This document shows, in pieces, positions 22,640 through 35,441 of a DNA stretch of 64,000 nt (positions are counted from its first letter, which is position 1; every line of letters begins with the position of its first letter). Origin of the DNA: Escarpia spicata (taxonomy: Eukaryota; Annelida; Polychaeta; Sabellida; Siboglinidae); NCBI GenBank assembly GCA_963995525.1, contig OZ023213.1, positions 39,220,489 through 39,284,488 on the forward strand, in the 5' to 3' direction. The position numbers and the translations under genes were made by a program. Below the pieces are notes generated by a model, which worked only from the letters and a program-made list of their open reading frames with translations, did no database searches and had not been told where the DNA came from.

Positions 22640-24110
22640 GATCAAAGAACTTGTCAACAAACAGCTTCATCCGGTCAAAGAGGATGGCGCAGGTGGCAGC
22701 GTTCAGCTCGTGACCGACAAGTTATTTTACATCTAAAGAAGTACGGGGCGGTAAGATCCACAAACCTTGGATAATACCCAAGGTGAAATCTACACGGAGG
22801 AGACTGCAGCGACTAAACAAAAAGGCAAATAAATCAAGATTTACTGCAAGTAGAAAGAAATATGTATCAGCCAGAGCTGAAGTCCAGAAACAACAACGTC
22901 GTGCATATTGGGACTATGTGAATAACTTGATTGACACCCCTGACTCCAAAGACGACACTATGGACAGACCACCAGCCCAGAATATGTTCTGTAACTGCAT
23001 CACCTCACTACGTAAGGACACTACAGGTGTATGTCCTCTTCGAGAAGGAGGCAGGCTGTAATCAAAACCCAAGGACAAGGCAAATATTCTGAACAGACAG
23101 TATAAGTCTGTGTTCACAGGAGAATATATTACAACCACCCCATCCATGGAAGCCATCCCCCTACCACCAATGCCTGATATTACGGTTACAGAAGAAGGTG
23201 TCCTTAAACTCCTGCTAAAGACCAAACCACACAAAGCCACCGGGCCGGTTGGAATCACGGCAAGAATCCTCAAGGAGTGTGCTCATGCCATCGCACCATT
23301 GCTCACCATCATCTACAATAAGTCGCTGTAAGAAGGATCCGTGCCAGTTGACTGACGACATGCTAACATGGCAGCAATTTTCAAAAAGGGAGACAGAAAC
23401 ACTGCCGCCAACTATAGACCACTTTCTTTAACTAGTCTCTGCTGTAAACTGCATGAGCACATCGTGGTCAGCAATACATTGGAGCACCTAGAAGAACATA
23501 AAATCCTCACTGACTGCCAACCTGGTTTTAGGGCCAATAGAAGCTGTGAAACCCAGCTACTGACATTAAGTCATGAAATAGCAAACATTCTGGACCGGGG
23601 CAAGCAGATGGACCTGGCTATATTAGATTTCGCGAAGGCATTTGACTGTGTACCCCATCAGTGTCTCATGTTAAAGCTACATCATTATGGGATCATGGGA
23701 TCCACTTACAGGTGGATCGCTGAATTCCTGTCCAACAAATCTCAGCAAGTAGTCATTGATGGAGCATCATCCGACCAAGCCCCTGTCATCAGTGGCGTAC
23801 CCCAGGGCACGGTCTTGGGGCCGCTCCTGTCCCTCCTGTTTATCTACGATCTACCTAACAACTTCACTCCAGCACTCGTCTATTTGCTGACGATTGCATC
23901 ATCTACAGGGAAATTAGATCTATGGACGACTGTCACATTCTCCGGGAAGACCTATCCACCCTAGCATGCTGGGAGAAGAAGTGGGGCATGGATTTTCATC
24001 AACAACTTCCTGCAAGCTGAGATATATTTAAATTTAGGTTTTTTACCTAGGGTTATTCCTGTGTGGAACTGCTTGCCATCACATGTTGCTGAGGCTCTCA
24101 GTTCTTTTTA
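22640..24110 (+). mobile_element. Jockey/CR1-like non-LTR retrotransposon, decayed (family B)
   Basis: Pre-RT region with VQKQQRRAYWDYVNNLID, then KTKPHKATGPVGITARIL and, after a stop at 23329, MAAIFKKGDRNTAANYRPLS. The core 23368-23964 carries QPGFRANRSCETQLL, AILDFAKAFDCVPHQ (motif A) and SGVPQGTVLGPLLSL (motif B). The catalytic LFADDCIIYRE is present but in a shifted frame near 23880. After LACWEKKWGMDFH most of the thumb is deleted, and the terminal VIPVWNCLPSHV appears near 24050-24095. Several stops make it inactive. 24111-26xx flanks show a CT-rich patch at 24290-24365 and nothing else. Confidence 0.8.
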
Positions 24111-24815
24111 TTTTTAAAAGGGAGCATGCCCAGTTTTCCTTCTGATTTACTTGTCTTTGTTCTTGTCCGAAGTAGGGTAAATGAGGGACTAAGGCTGTGT
24201 CGGCCGGGGTGCATCTTCGGGGACCGCTACGGATGCCGAATTGGCCTAGACCTGATACCTGAAAAAGACAACGACAATTGTATTTATTTACTCTTTGTCT
24301 CTCTCTTCTCTCTCATACTTTTGGTCTTTTGTATATTTTCTTTTTCTTCTCTTTTTTGTTTCCTCCAACAATAAACCAACCGTTGTTTAATGATCAAGAC
24401 TGATCGGTCAACATAATATAAATATACAGAGATATAGATATATGCTTCTGAATCTGTGACCCAAAATTCTCGTTGTTGCACATCAGCAGCTTCAGTAGGT
24501 GACCTATGAACCTCGGGTGAAAGGTTGTGAACTTCAGTATTGTGTCAACAATATCAAACTTTTATAGAAAAAACTGTGGCTGAAAAAAAATGTATTATTA
24601 TATTGATCAGCTTAGTGTGAGGAAGCAGAAGTAATGCACCTTATATTATTGCCAAATAGTATAAGACAACATACTGTAATGTTATGTCGATAACACGGAA
24701 ATATCACAAACAACACCAAACTATCGTAACATTGATCTGACTGTAATACAGCTTTATGGCGGAGCCACATTTCACCCCAGAACGAGGCTGACATCTGCTG
24801 ATCAAGTATATTCAA

Positions 24816-27800
24816 TGATAATAATAAGATAACTTCTATTGCGCCTTAATCCTTGGAAACCAAGCTCAGAGGCGCATCAAAACAAAAGGATTGGTCAATA
24901 TCAAAATCCATAGGCAGTATTCCAGTTGTCAACAGCTGGGTCAAGGCGCTGGATAAGCAAGATTGCGAAGATACGTTTTTAAATGACGACGGAATTGTGT
25001 AATATGTTCAACTGATCTGAGACTAAAAGGGAGCATATTCCAAAGAGTTGGTGCAGCAACAGAAAAAGCCCTAGTTCCAATGTTGGTGTTGACACTAGGA
25101 ACACAAAGTAGGCCAGAACTAGATGATCGAAGCTGGATAGGTTTTGCTTACAGGAGTAAGCAAAAAATGCAAATACGTTGGTTGCTTATTGGACAGTGCC
25201 TGGTATGTAACGGCACAGATCTTAAATATTATACGATATCGTACAGGAAGCCAATACAAAGACTTCAAAAGAGGTACAGAGCGAAAAAGCGAGGAGATCT
25301 TGTAACTACTGTTGCTAGACAATTTTGGACACGCTTAAGTTTTGTGATATCTTTGCTAGCGATATTATAAAAGAGGGAATTGCAATAGTCAAGTCTGCTG
25401 CTAACAAGCGCTGTTGCAATAGTTTTAGTAACAGAAAATGACGAATACGACGAAGATTACGAATATGATAAAAACAGTAGCGACATATTTGAGATACGTG
25501 TTGCCGCAAATTGAAATTACTACCAATGATCACTCCTAGATTCCGCACCGAGGTTGCTGGTATGATAAACTGATTCAAAATACGCGTAGGGAAAAACCAT
25601 CCAGTTTACTACGCTGCATCGGAGTACCAATTATGATCAATTCAGTTTTATTTGCATTTAATTTCAACTTGCTGTCATTCATCCAGTGGAAGATATCTTG
25701 AAGGCAATCACTAAGTTGGTTAAGGGAGCGATATGCATCCGGGGTAGCCAACGAAATGTAGATCTGAGTATCATCAGCATTAAGATGATGACCCAAGTTA
25801 TGTCTTTGAATAACAGAGCTTAGTGGCGTGATGTAAAGAGTAAAAAGCAAAGGCCCAAGAACAGAACCCTGGGGAACACCAAATAAAGACGCCAGTGCAG
25901 CTGAAAAGCAATTCCCAATCTTTATAGTTTGGTATCTATCAGTTAGATATGTAGAAAACCAGCTTAGAGCTGTGCCAGACATGCCGTTCCACTTTAATAA
26001 GCGTTCAATAAGAATGCTGCGTTCAATCGTGTCAAAAGTGGCAGAGAGATTTAGTAAAGTAAGTGCAGTCGCTTTACCATTATTAATGTTCAAGTTAATG
26101 TCATTATGAACCTTTAAGAGGGCAGTCTCCGTTGAATGAAAAAAATTCTATATGCAGATTATGACACAATAGTTAAGACATTTGTGCTAATGTGAGATCT
26201 TAGACGACTTGCTACAACCTTTTCTAGTATTCTGGAAATAAAGCTGAGGTTAGAAATAGGTCTATAACTGTTTAGGTCTTGTTTAGGCAGAGATGATTTC
26301 TTAAGAAGTGGTATGACATGGGCGTATTTGAAATCTTCAGGGAAAAAAGCCAGAACAAAGAGATGCATTTATAATATTTGTTATAGGTCCAACTAGTGTA
26401 TCGAGACATGATTTTATTAGCAGTATTGTTGGAAATGGATAAAGTACACAATATTTATTTGGGGATGAAAAAATTATCATTTTCCTAACTTCATCAACTG
26501 TTGCAGGTTCAAATGATACATGTAGAGAATTTACTTGTGGAGAGTCCACACTGACATTACTTAAATTATGACGTGGAAAGCAGAACGAATAATGCTGATG
26601 TTATTCTTAAAGTTATTAGAAAACGAATCACATATATACTTAATTGACACATGATTTGGTAGCGATGGAGTAGGCCGTCTGTGTAGAATGTTATTGATGC
26701 AGTTCCATAACTGACGCGGGTTATTAATTTTATTTATGACCATATTTATGACCGTATAATAATCTGATTTCGTTTTGGCCATTTGTCAGTTACAGAGGTG
26801 ACATTGCTTAGAATAGGAATAGCGCGACCTATCTAATGGCGAGCGCGATTTGCGCCATACACGCTCTAAATAACGACGACGCATTTTAGATAGTATAATT
26901 TCGGACGTCATCCATGGAGTTGGTGGCATTTCTGACACAGATTTGGAATTGATAGGTGCATGTTTGTTATGTAATGCATTGAGTACTTGACAGTACTGTT
27001 TATATAAGTCAGATAGATGTTTGTTCTGACTGTGATATGGGCGGATATAAGGATATCAGCCATTAAAGCTGTAATGTCAATCCTATGAATGGCTCTGTAA
27101 GACACATTGTATTTCGACTCTAATGGGGTTATAGAAACATTAACATTAGCAATGACAGTATGGTGGTCTGATAATCCTTCTAAAACAGTAGGTGCTTGGA
27201 TATTAGTACAAGTTGAACAGGTTATCAAGAGGTTAAGCCAATAGCCATGTACATGTGTCGAAAAGGTAACACGTTGTTTCACATCACATGATGCCAGAAT
27301 ATCATCAAACGTAGTTGTAGTTGTAGAAGGTATATACAAATGTAGATTACAATCACCTAGAATGTACAATTCTGAATGAATAATTGCCAGATTTTCCCAA
27401 ATATCCTGAAAGTCTTCAAAGAAATTTGCCGGATGTCCTGGAGGGCGATAAATACAAACAAAGTATGCGGAGAAAGAAGAATCTGAAATTTCAGCACAGA
27501 TGGACTCAAAACTAGAGTATTCAGGGTTGGAATGTAATTTAACTTTGAACTGCTGTGGTATTAGACAGTGAACACCACCTCCATGGCCGACTAAACGTGG
27601 TCGATGGTGAAAGGTGTAATCAGAAGGTGAAACGTCAGCAATGCATGCACGTGTATCATTTGGTCTGAGCCAGGCCTCAGTTACAGCAGGAATGTTGATT
27701 TTCTTTGAAATTAATAAATCACAAAGTGAGGCAGATCGAACGTTTCTAGTGGCCACCCGAATGTTTCGTCTAACAGCTGCCCCACGATTGAGACTTACAT

Positions 27801-27960
27801 CTCCTGCTAGTAATAACATTATTGCTAATTTCAATGTTGGCGTAGAGCGGGGGTTTTGGCAGTAACTTTCTAGTATAACAAACATGAAGAAATGGCAGAC
27901 GAGGCAAACTTTAAATATAATGGTGCATTCTACGGTGATTAGGAAAAAGCACATTAAAAT
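24816..27960 (-). mobile_element. Near full-length CR1/L2-like retrotransposon (family A, copy 2)
   Basis: Reading down from 27960, a 348-residue frame carries the APE-type endonuclease: LAGDVSLNRG, RVATRNVRSASLCDLL, VTEAWLRPND, LYILGDCNLHL (catalytic D) and LSDHHTVIA (catalytic S-D-H). RT pieces follow in several frames (26549-25575). GVPQGSVLGPLLFTLYITPL is intact, but the catalytic Y-A-D-D reads N-A-D-D. The C-terminal tail runs to 24960 and the (ATT)n end is at 24816-24830. It is the longest family A copy here and serves as the local reference, but frameshifts and the lost tyrosine make it inactive. Confidence 0.85.
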
Positions 27961-30370
27961 GATTAGATGTCAAAGGTTTGCATAAAACAAAATCGTTATC
28001 CCTTACAGCAACATAGCAAGACAAGCAGAAAACACCCAATAAGAATAATGGTGATATAATTATGTTAGACTATTATCATATTCAGTAGAAATTAATAGAG
28101 CAAACCCATATAATTATATATCATATAGATCATAAATAGTAAAGAGTGTTAAGCCCAGAGCTAAGGCTATGGCGTAAGTCAAAAACTTAATTATATTTAC
28201 AAGATCAGTAGCGTCTAAATTTTTACAATAAAGCCTACTTTATTTAATTAGAAAATGTTGAACCGGGGCCAACTCCGGTAAATAAATTTAGACTTACAGG
28301 TCTATTAAGGGAGAGAGAACTATTTATATATTTATTAGAATTCACTCAGCCATAGCCTTATATAGGCAGAAACTGACTGTGTAAGCCGCATAAGTTGGAC
28401 ATTTGGGAGTCATTGTAGTGTTTTGATAAAGGCGACAACTAGACATATATGGAGCCTACATCTAGAAAACCTACCTATTAACAACTTCCCCAATTGTAGA
28501 CATTTAGACATAACAGTTAGAGATAACATCGGAAGACTGGGGGGAGGGAAGGAGAGGGTGTTGTTGAATTCCCCATTGTGAAACTCTTTTGCTTCAGCAG
28601 GGAAGAGGTGCGTACGGCCCATCGAACCCTAGCCCGCGGGCCTGAATTAAGGTATATATTTTCACACGGGTAAGTATTTAACGTATCACTACTTCCGGGT
28701 ACAAATTATCACTATGGTATCCGAGAGGTAGCAGCACTTCCTATAACAACCACACAGTAGCCTCAATTACCCAAGTTCCGTAATGAGGCGCCACTGTATG
28801 TCGCGTATGCGAGATCTTTTCCCGATTGCCAAAACCGCGGGAGTCGGCGAACCAAAATATATACACACATGGGAACATACAGTGGCATAGGCGGATGGAG
28901 GGGGGCAGGGCGGGCCCGTGGCCCCTCTAGACTTTTGGAATTTGCCGTGCAACAGACCCTTTTGTATTTTTTCAACAACACCCTTCCCACCGTCTTCCGA
29001 TATCATGAACGGGCAGCACGAAAGCAGCGGAGTCGTCCTGACGGTCCGGCTCAGACCACCGAATATGAATTTGTGTCGGTCGACAGTGGATGTTTTTGGC
29101 CCCCCTAGATTACCCTCTCTGGATCCGCCCCTGAATGGCGTATTACATAGGGGCGACAGGGGGTCAGGGGCACGTGCCCAGGGTCCCGAGCTCCCGGGGC
29201 CCACTCAATTTTTTGTAAATTAATAACAAGCAAGTGAAACGTATTCTATACACACGTCAGTTTTAAACTGACGTGTGTACAGTGAAACAGGCAAATTTCG
29301 CCTTGAGAAAGTCAAAGACATCCATAAATAGCACACTACTCCAATACTTAGCCGTCTGTTCCGTTTGCTGCGCGAGCATGAATTAACTCTCTGTCAACGC
29401 CACCATGGCATTGAGGTGATCTTTAGATCTGTTTTGATCAAAACAGCCAACTATTTGAATGTTTTCATTTATAGTACCCGTCGCCATGGGTAAACTGCGT
29501 TTGTGTTGTAGCAATCAGTTTACTAACATAGCAAACGGAACTCGGCCATAGGGTTCACATGCAGGCATACCATTGGTAACCTCGCGTTTCACTATTATCA
29601 ATAAGTTTTCCTTTCCTCCTTGTGATCATGTCGATTATTGTGTCCAGCATGGACAGTTGTTGAATTGATTGTTCATTTCAACTCGGTTGATCCAACTGTT
29701 CCCGCACCCACCCCGGGTTACTGCATTACATCCTGTTCAGGCCCTTTTTCGGACATCGTGGTGTTGGAAACAATATGCAGAAGGTTTCACTGTGGATCAC
29801 CAAACTACACAGAGCACACACATCCCCACAGGCTGGGTGTTAGCACGACTCGTTTAATATTATATGACCATTTATATCTTGTTCGGCGGGGAACATTTTG
29901 GGAATTGTTAACTACGAACAGTGTACCTATGTCTACTATCTAACATATGCCTCTCTTGTATGGATGTTTCCCAAGCGATGTCGTTAGCTTCGATCGTTTC
30001 TATTATCTACCTTTGATTGCACACCTGCGTGAAATAAACAATATAACACTTTTTTCTTTTTTTTCTTTTTTTAATGATACATCAAATGACGAAAAAGGCA
30101 CCGTCAGCAATCAACCAGTCAATTACTTTGGATTAAAACAATATCCGGTTAAATGATTAACAATTGAAGACGGCGGGTAAGCCATGGAAGGAATCTGGAC
30201 TCAACCTCAAACCCCTGTCAGGGAGGAGGAACAGTGATTTACCACTGTGCTTCAACAGCGAAATGAGTTTACTCTCCTCCGAACCATGGTTACCTAAAAT
30301 AAATTACAACCAAACCTGTAAACGCTTAATATTTAATGTATGACAATTATGAATAATTTCATAGTCCCTA
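27961..30370. other. Unassigned sequence with possible hAT-end remnants
   Basis: Mostly AT-rich. Around 28879-29134 a G+C-rich patch starts CAGTGGCATAGGCGGATGG and ends with GGATCCGCCCCTG, both resembling hAT-type termini, so a small non-autonomous element is possible. Open frames here (28763-29204 and overlapping) follow composition only. 29249-29279 is a palindrome listed separately. 29280-30370 holds nothing I recognise. Confidence 0.35.
29249..29279. repeat. 31-bp perfect palindrome with two TGACGT cores
   Basis: Arms of 15 bases, TACACACGTCAGTTT and its complement, with one central base. Each arm holds a CRE-like ACGTCA/TGACGT. There is no gene close enough to argue for regulation; a transposon-end or hairpin origin is equally likely. 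Confidence 0.85.
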
Positions 30371-30373
30371 AGG

Positions 30374-30950
30374 CAGGGGCCGGCAGCCTTTTTGAATGGA
30401 TGGCCAAATAAGAGACTTGGGCTAGGTCAGCGGGCCACACATTTATTTCTTGATATGTGTTATTACTAGCGCAATCTTCGTGGAAATTGGTACATTATTG
30501 TCGTCATGCAACTGACATGTTGATCAGATGTCCCAAGTCCAAGTGGGCTTGGCGTGAGAGATCAGTTTAAGAAACAATGCCGACGGCAAGTGCATTTGGT
30601 TGCAAGATACACCTCATTGAATGCCACTTAGAGTGCCACAGAGCCAGGTTACATTTTTGTGAACTTCATCTACACATCTTCCGGCGCATCGTTGACTATA
30701 ACGGGCTGAAATATAAGAGCAATTACAAACTCAAATATATGTAAAACGCTCTGCAAACTCCCGTCTCAACAGATCAATGAAAGCTTCTGATTTGTCTTCA
30801 AGAATGTTGAGAAATGCAATAGTTGTGTCTCCCACACAATTGCAACTTGACCTCGAAAGCAGAAACGAACTTGAAGAAACGAACAAGAAGAGTTTGTTGG
30901 TTAGATGACCACGTCCCTTGAACTGAACATTCAGCAGATTGGGACGCTTG
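30374..30950. mobile_element. Possible hAT-derived fragment
   Basis: The left boundary GGCAGGGGCCGGCAGCCTTT resembles the CAGGGGTCGGCAACCTT end of a common hAT subgroup, and GGGCCACA follows as in such elements. No second end, target duplication or reading frame was found, so this rests on one end only. Confidence 0.3.
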
Positions 30951-30958
30951 TTACAACA

Positions 30959-31048
30959 GGTAATGTAATAATTGACCGGTAATGTAATAATCGACCGGTA
31001 ATGTAATAATCGACCAGTAATGTAATAATTTGACCGGTAATGTAATAA
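30959..31048. repeat. 19-bp tandem repeat, about five units
   Basis: The unit is close to GGTAATGTAATAATYGACC, with one unit expanded by a base and the last truncated. It directly precedes a stretch (31060-31400) rich in GATGAT and GACGAG triplets. Confidence 0.85.
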
Positions 31049-31439
31049 AAATGACTAAGTCGATAATGATGACGATGATATTGAAGATGCTGGTGATGAT
31101 GTTAGTAATGATACCGAAGACAGTCATGATGAGGATGATAAATAATTACGATGACAATGACGAGGAAAATGAAGACAACTAAGGGGTCACCTTAGTAACG
31201 ATGGTGATTATGATTATTATTATTATGATTATAATTATATTAATTAAGACAATGCTAATAATGTTGATAACGTCAGTGATGATGAGGGTAATACATAATA
31301 GTGATGACGAGGAGGAAGAAGATGAAGACAATGATATGAAGTGATATGAAGGTGTTGATGATTATTACTGTGATGATGACGTTCACTAATCATCATATGC
31401 TCAAATTAAATGGTCATCTCAAACAATTTAGGGGAAATC

Positions 31440-33780
31440 TTAAAAAGCAATGTTACGGAGTGATATTATAAAGTTACTAGAAACTTAAGGGTAATGGCTA
31501 ATTTCAAAATAATAATAATAAATACGAACAGCTGAAACAATTAAGGGGTAATTTTTTGTTTAACTAACTTAAAGTTAAGTGTAATTCCATTCGACTTCAT
31601 TCATATAAACGAACACCGAGCACCTGTATTTTAAATATGCCTGATATTAAGAGATTATATCAAAAACAATCTAAAGAATTATTTAAAAAGATGTAATTAA
31701 GGGGTCTTCTCAATACACGACGGGGTCATCTCATAGAATCAAGACCATCTTCTCAAAAAAGTTAATTAAATTAAGGGGACATCTCATAAAAAGAATGGGT
31801 CTTCTAAACAAGTATCATTACAAAATATGTTAAGACGTCATTAACACATTAACGGATCATCTCAAAACAATAACTGCTCATCTCCCAATAAAGGAATTTT
31901 CTCTTCAAAGGTCATATCAAATATGTAAATGTTCATTAAAATGAACAAGGTGTTCGTCTCAATTAATTAAAAGATCATCTTAAAATAATAAAGGCTCATC
32001 TCACAAATAAAGAAGTCTTCTGAACTAAATTAAGGGAACATTTCAAGATATACAAGTATTGATTAAAATGAACTGGCTGATCATGTCAACAGATTCAGTG
32101 ATCATCTCAAAACATTAAAGGGTCTTCTCATAAATGGTATTGTTTCTCAAAATACATTGTGGTGCCGTTTCACAAAAAAGTAAACGTTCATTTAAAACAC
32201 TGACTGATCGCCACAATAAATTTGAAAAACCACCATAACATTAAATGGTCTTCTCATAAAATACAGGGGCTTTCTCAAAAAACTTAAGGGATCATTGCCA
32301 AAATAGACGTGTTGTTAAAATAATTGGTTGATCATCTGAACACATTAAGAGATCATCTTAAGATATACGTAGTCATCTCTCAATAAAGGGGTTTTCTCAA
32401 ACAACTTAGGGTATATCTCAAAATGTAATGTTGAAGAGTGCTATTATAAAACTATTAGAAACTTAACGGTAATCTCGAAATAATAATAATAGTAATAATA
32501 ATAATAGTAATAATAACCAACTGAAACAATTACAGGGGTAGTCTAAAAAAACCAAACTAAAGTGTTATTTGTATCAACTAACAGTGTAACTAGCCATAAA
32601 AATGAGCCAGCTGATCGTCTCAATATATTAGGGAATCATTTAATGAAATAATGGGGGTGTTCCCAACCAGGTAAGGGATCATTTAAAAAAAACGATCATT
32701 GAACGAAACACTTATCTGGCTGGCTGATGGTGTCTTATAAATAAGTTGTCACGTCATAAAAAGAAGCGGTCAGTTTGTGTAATTAAAGGAAATCGAATCA
32801 TCTCCAAATTCATTGCAAAATACAACCACAAAGGGTCATCAAAATAAATTAGTTTATTGCAAATGTAGGGGTTATCTGTATAAATTAAACGGATTTTATT
32901 ATTAAATTATAGAATATTTATTATGCTAAGATGATCTTTTATTTCATCGAGATGATCTGCTTGTTCGTTTAATTTTTGATATGACCTTTTTGAGAAATCA
33001 CACTTAATTGAGAGATGACCATTATTGTTTTGATATGAACCCTTATTGTGTTGAGATGATTAGCCGATTATTTTTAATCAACGCGTCTATTTTGGAAATG
33101 ATCCATTACATTTATTGATAACACCCCTTAATTTTTTTTTAGATGATCTGTTAATTTGCTAATGTGCTAATAACTACTAACATATGTAACGATACTGTTT
33201 TTAGAAAAACCATGCCTTGTTATGAGATGACCCCCTAATTTACTAACTTTTTTCAAGAAGACCACTTCCTTTTATTATGAGATGCCTATATCATGTGTTG
33301 AGATGAGCAGTTAGCATTATAATATGATATCTTAATGACTCCTTTTTAAATTATTCTTTAAAATTAGTTTTTAATATAATCCCTTAATATTAGGCATACT
33401 TTAAAATACATTAGGTGCTCCTTATTCGTTCATATGAATAAAGTCGAGTGAACCTACACTTAACTTTAACAGTTTTTTTATCCTTTAATTGTTTCAACTG
33501 TTCCATTTTCTAATAATAATAATTATTATTATTATTAGTTTGAGATTACCCATTAGCCTTAAGTTTGTAATATTTTTTAATATCAGTTGTTAACATTGTA
33601 GTTTGAAATGTCCTTGAAATTTCCTGTATATTGTTTGAGATGACCCCTTAATTTGGTCAAATGATGATGAGGTATTTCATTTCTAAGCATGCTTTAATGA
33701 TCCTTAAATATTTGTTTGAGATGATCCATTAATTTTAAGTAGATTATCCGTTTCGTTTTGTTCAGGTGACCCTTTTAATC
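31440..33780. repeat. Long imperfect foldback of short ATCATCTC repeats (copy 1)
   Basis: The left half is packed with variants of TTAAGGGATCATCTCAAAA; the right half (from about 32925) carries the reverse complement TTTTGAGATGATCCCTTAA. Beyond the short motif, long unique stretches pair: 31480-31690 with 33360-33570, and 32290-32395 with 33000-33110. The outer flanks are also mirrored in character (GAT/GAC-rich 31060-31330, ATC-rich 34030-34130). No open frame is present. A related foldback lies at 50983-52765. Origin as a foldback transposon or an inverted duplication of a degenerate satellite both fit. Confidence 0.75.
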
Positions 33781-34576
33781 ACCCCCCTCCTCCCTCCCAC
33801 ACTTTCTGATTCGGTCCTATTGTTTGCTGACATGTGGTTACTGTGTTACCTGGGAGGTTATATGAACGGCATTCCGTGTGTTCTCCCAGAAAACAAACGG
33901 CTGACTTGTTCTGACAATCCTTGTTAAGTATACTTTAATGAAGATCAACAGGATGTCAGCACGGCTAGCCGTCATAGGGATGCACGTCAAAATGACGATG
34001 AGGTCGAGGAGAATGGTGAGGTTGAGGATGTCATTCTCCTCGTCCTGATGATCGTAATAATAATGACCCTCAACGTCTTCATCTTCGTCATCATAGTCAT
34101 AATCATCATCATCTTCATCATCACCACAACGTATATGTATATACGTGTATACAACGTATATGTATATATGTGTATATACGTATATGTATATATGTATAAG
34201 AAAGATCTAACTTACATTATTCATTGATTACGTCTTGTTGGCAAACTGTTAAAAATACATAATATTCTTTATAGGGTCTATAAATTGCCTTCATTCATTT
34301 CCCTGAGAACATGACTTTGACATTTCTTTGCCATTAACCGCGAAAAGTTGGTTAATGGAATGCGTTTTATTATTGACAAATACAAGAGTACAACGATGCA
34401 ACGCTGTTTTCTGTGCAATTGGTCACGCTACAGAGCGCAGCACCCCAAGCGAATTGAAACAAAACATTGGCTGCAAAACTCCTGCTCCAGTGACTTCAAC
34501 GGTACTTGACGCGTATGACAGTCACGTCGCAGTCCGTTGGTTTCCGGACGGTCCTGCACATGTTTTGGTGGCCTCA

Positions 34577-34680
34577 TTAATGCTTATGCCTGCATTTCGC
34601 ACGGCCCCACCAGGTGCATTTGCAACGGCAACTGCCCTGGCAACTGCAACTGCCTCGTCTGCAGTTAATGCTACAGCCAT
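34577..34680 (-). CDS. Second, distal copy of the mature-peptide exon of gene 1
   Basis: Identical over all 104 bases to the proximal exon at 35442-35545, including the acceptor ttcctttttgcag, the eight cysteine codons and the TAA at 34577-34579. It has its own AATAAA (minus strand) near 34366-34371. A transcript that skips the proximal exon and its poly-A signal could splice to this copy and give the same protein, so it adds dosage or nothing rather than diversity. It could be an assembly artefact. Confidence 0.55.
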
Positions 34681-35230
34681 CTGCAAAAAGGAATTGCACA
34701 GAAATATCGATTCGGTTAACAAAGTAGCTGAGCTGTTCTATTAATATTAGTATAATACTTACTAACGCACTATAAATACTATCTTTGCCATTGCGTAGAT
34801 TACATTTGCTATACTAACTAGCAGACATACGTCGAACTTGATATAGTATGTGGCTGACGTTTTTACATAATGCTTGCTTTGCACAATAAGAAATCTTAAT
34901 CAAATATCGTTAAATATTTAGAAGCTACACTAATGACCGGGATGCATTTTTCGCCCCACCCCCACCCCTCCGCCCACCAACCACACCAGACTCCTTCCGA
35001 CTGCAATGTACCCACTTCACCGACCTACACCGGATACACTTACTGGAAGCCGACGTAACGTCATAATCACGTAAACTTGAACACTTTCGAATACGTCAGA
35101 CCGTTATCAAGTAGCCCCGACTACAATCAACGTACGTAGTAGAAATTGTTCAAGTTTACTTGATTACTTGATTACATGACTTTGACATTTCTTTGCCATT
35201 AACCGCGAAAAGTTGGTTAATGGAATGCGT

Positions 35231-35236
35231 TTTATT
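35231..35236 (-). terminator. Polyadenylation signal of peptide gene 1
   Basis: AATAAA on the minus strand, 206 bases after the stop codon. The equivalents are at 34366-34371 for the distal exon and 53836-53841 for gene 2. Confidence 0.5.
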
Positions 35237-35441
35237 ATTGACAAATACAAGAGTACAACGATGCAACGCTGTTTTCTGTGCAATTGGTCACGCTACAGAG
35301 CGCAGCACCCCAAGCGAATTGAAACAAAACATTGGCTGCAAAACTCCTGCTCCAGTGACTTCAACGGTACTTGACGCGTATGACAGTCACGTCGCAGTCC
35401 GTTGGTTTCCGGACGGTCCTGCACATGTTTTGGTGGCCTCA

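Noticed and set aside
28763..29204. 145-residue minus-strand frame rich in Gly and Pro
   Set aside because: Overlaps GC-rich putative transposon ends; no domain, and both strands are open.
34522..34722. 66-residue minus-strand frame over the same exon (Ala/Val-rich)
   Set aside because: Right strand but wrong frame. Joining the upstream exons sets a different phase and gives the cysteine-rich reading.
34328..34744. 138-residue plus-strand reading frame, repeated at 35193-35609 and (148 residues) 53768-54214
   Set aside because: It lies antisense to the mature-peptide exon. Its open state follows from the GC-rich, TGC-repeated exon on the other strand, and the splice sites and cysteine pattern support the minus strand.
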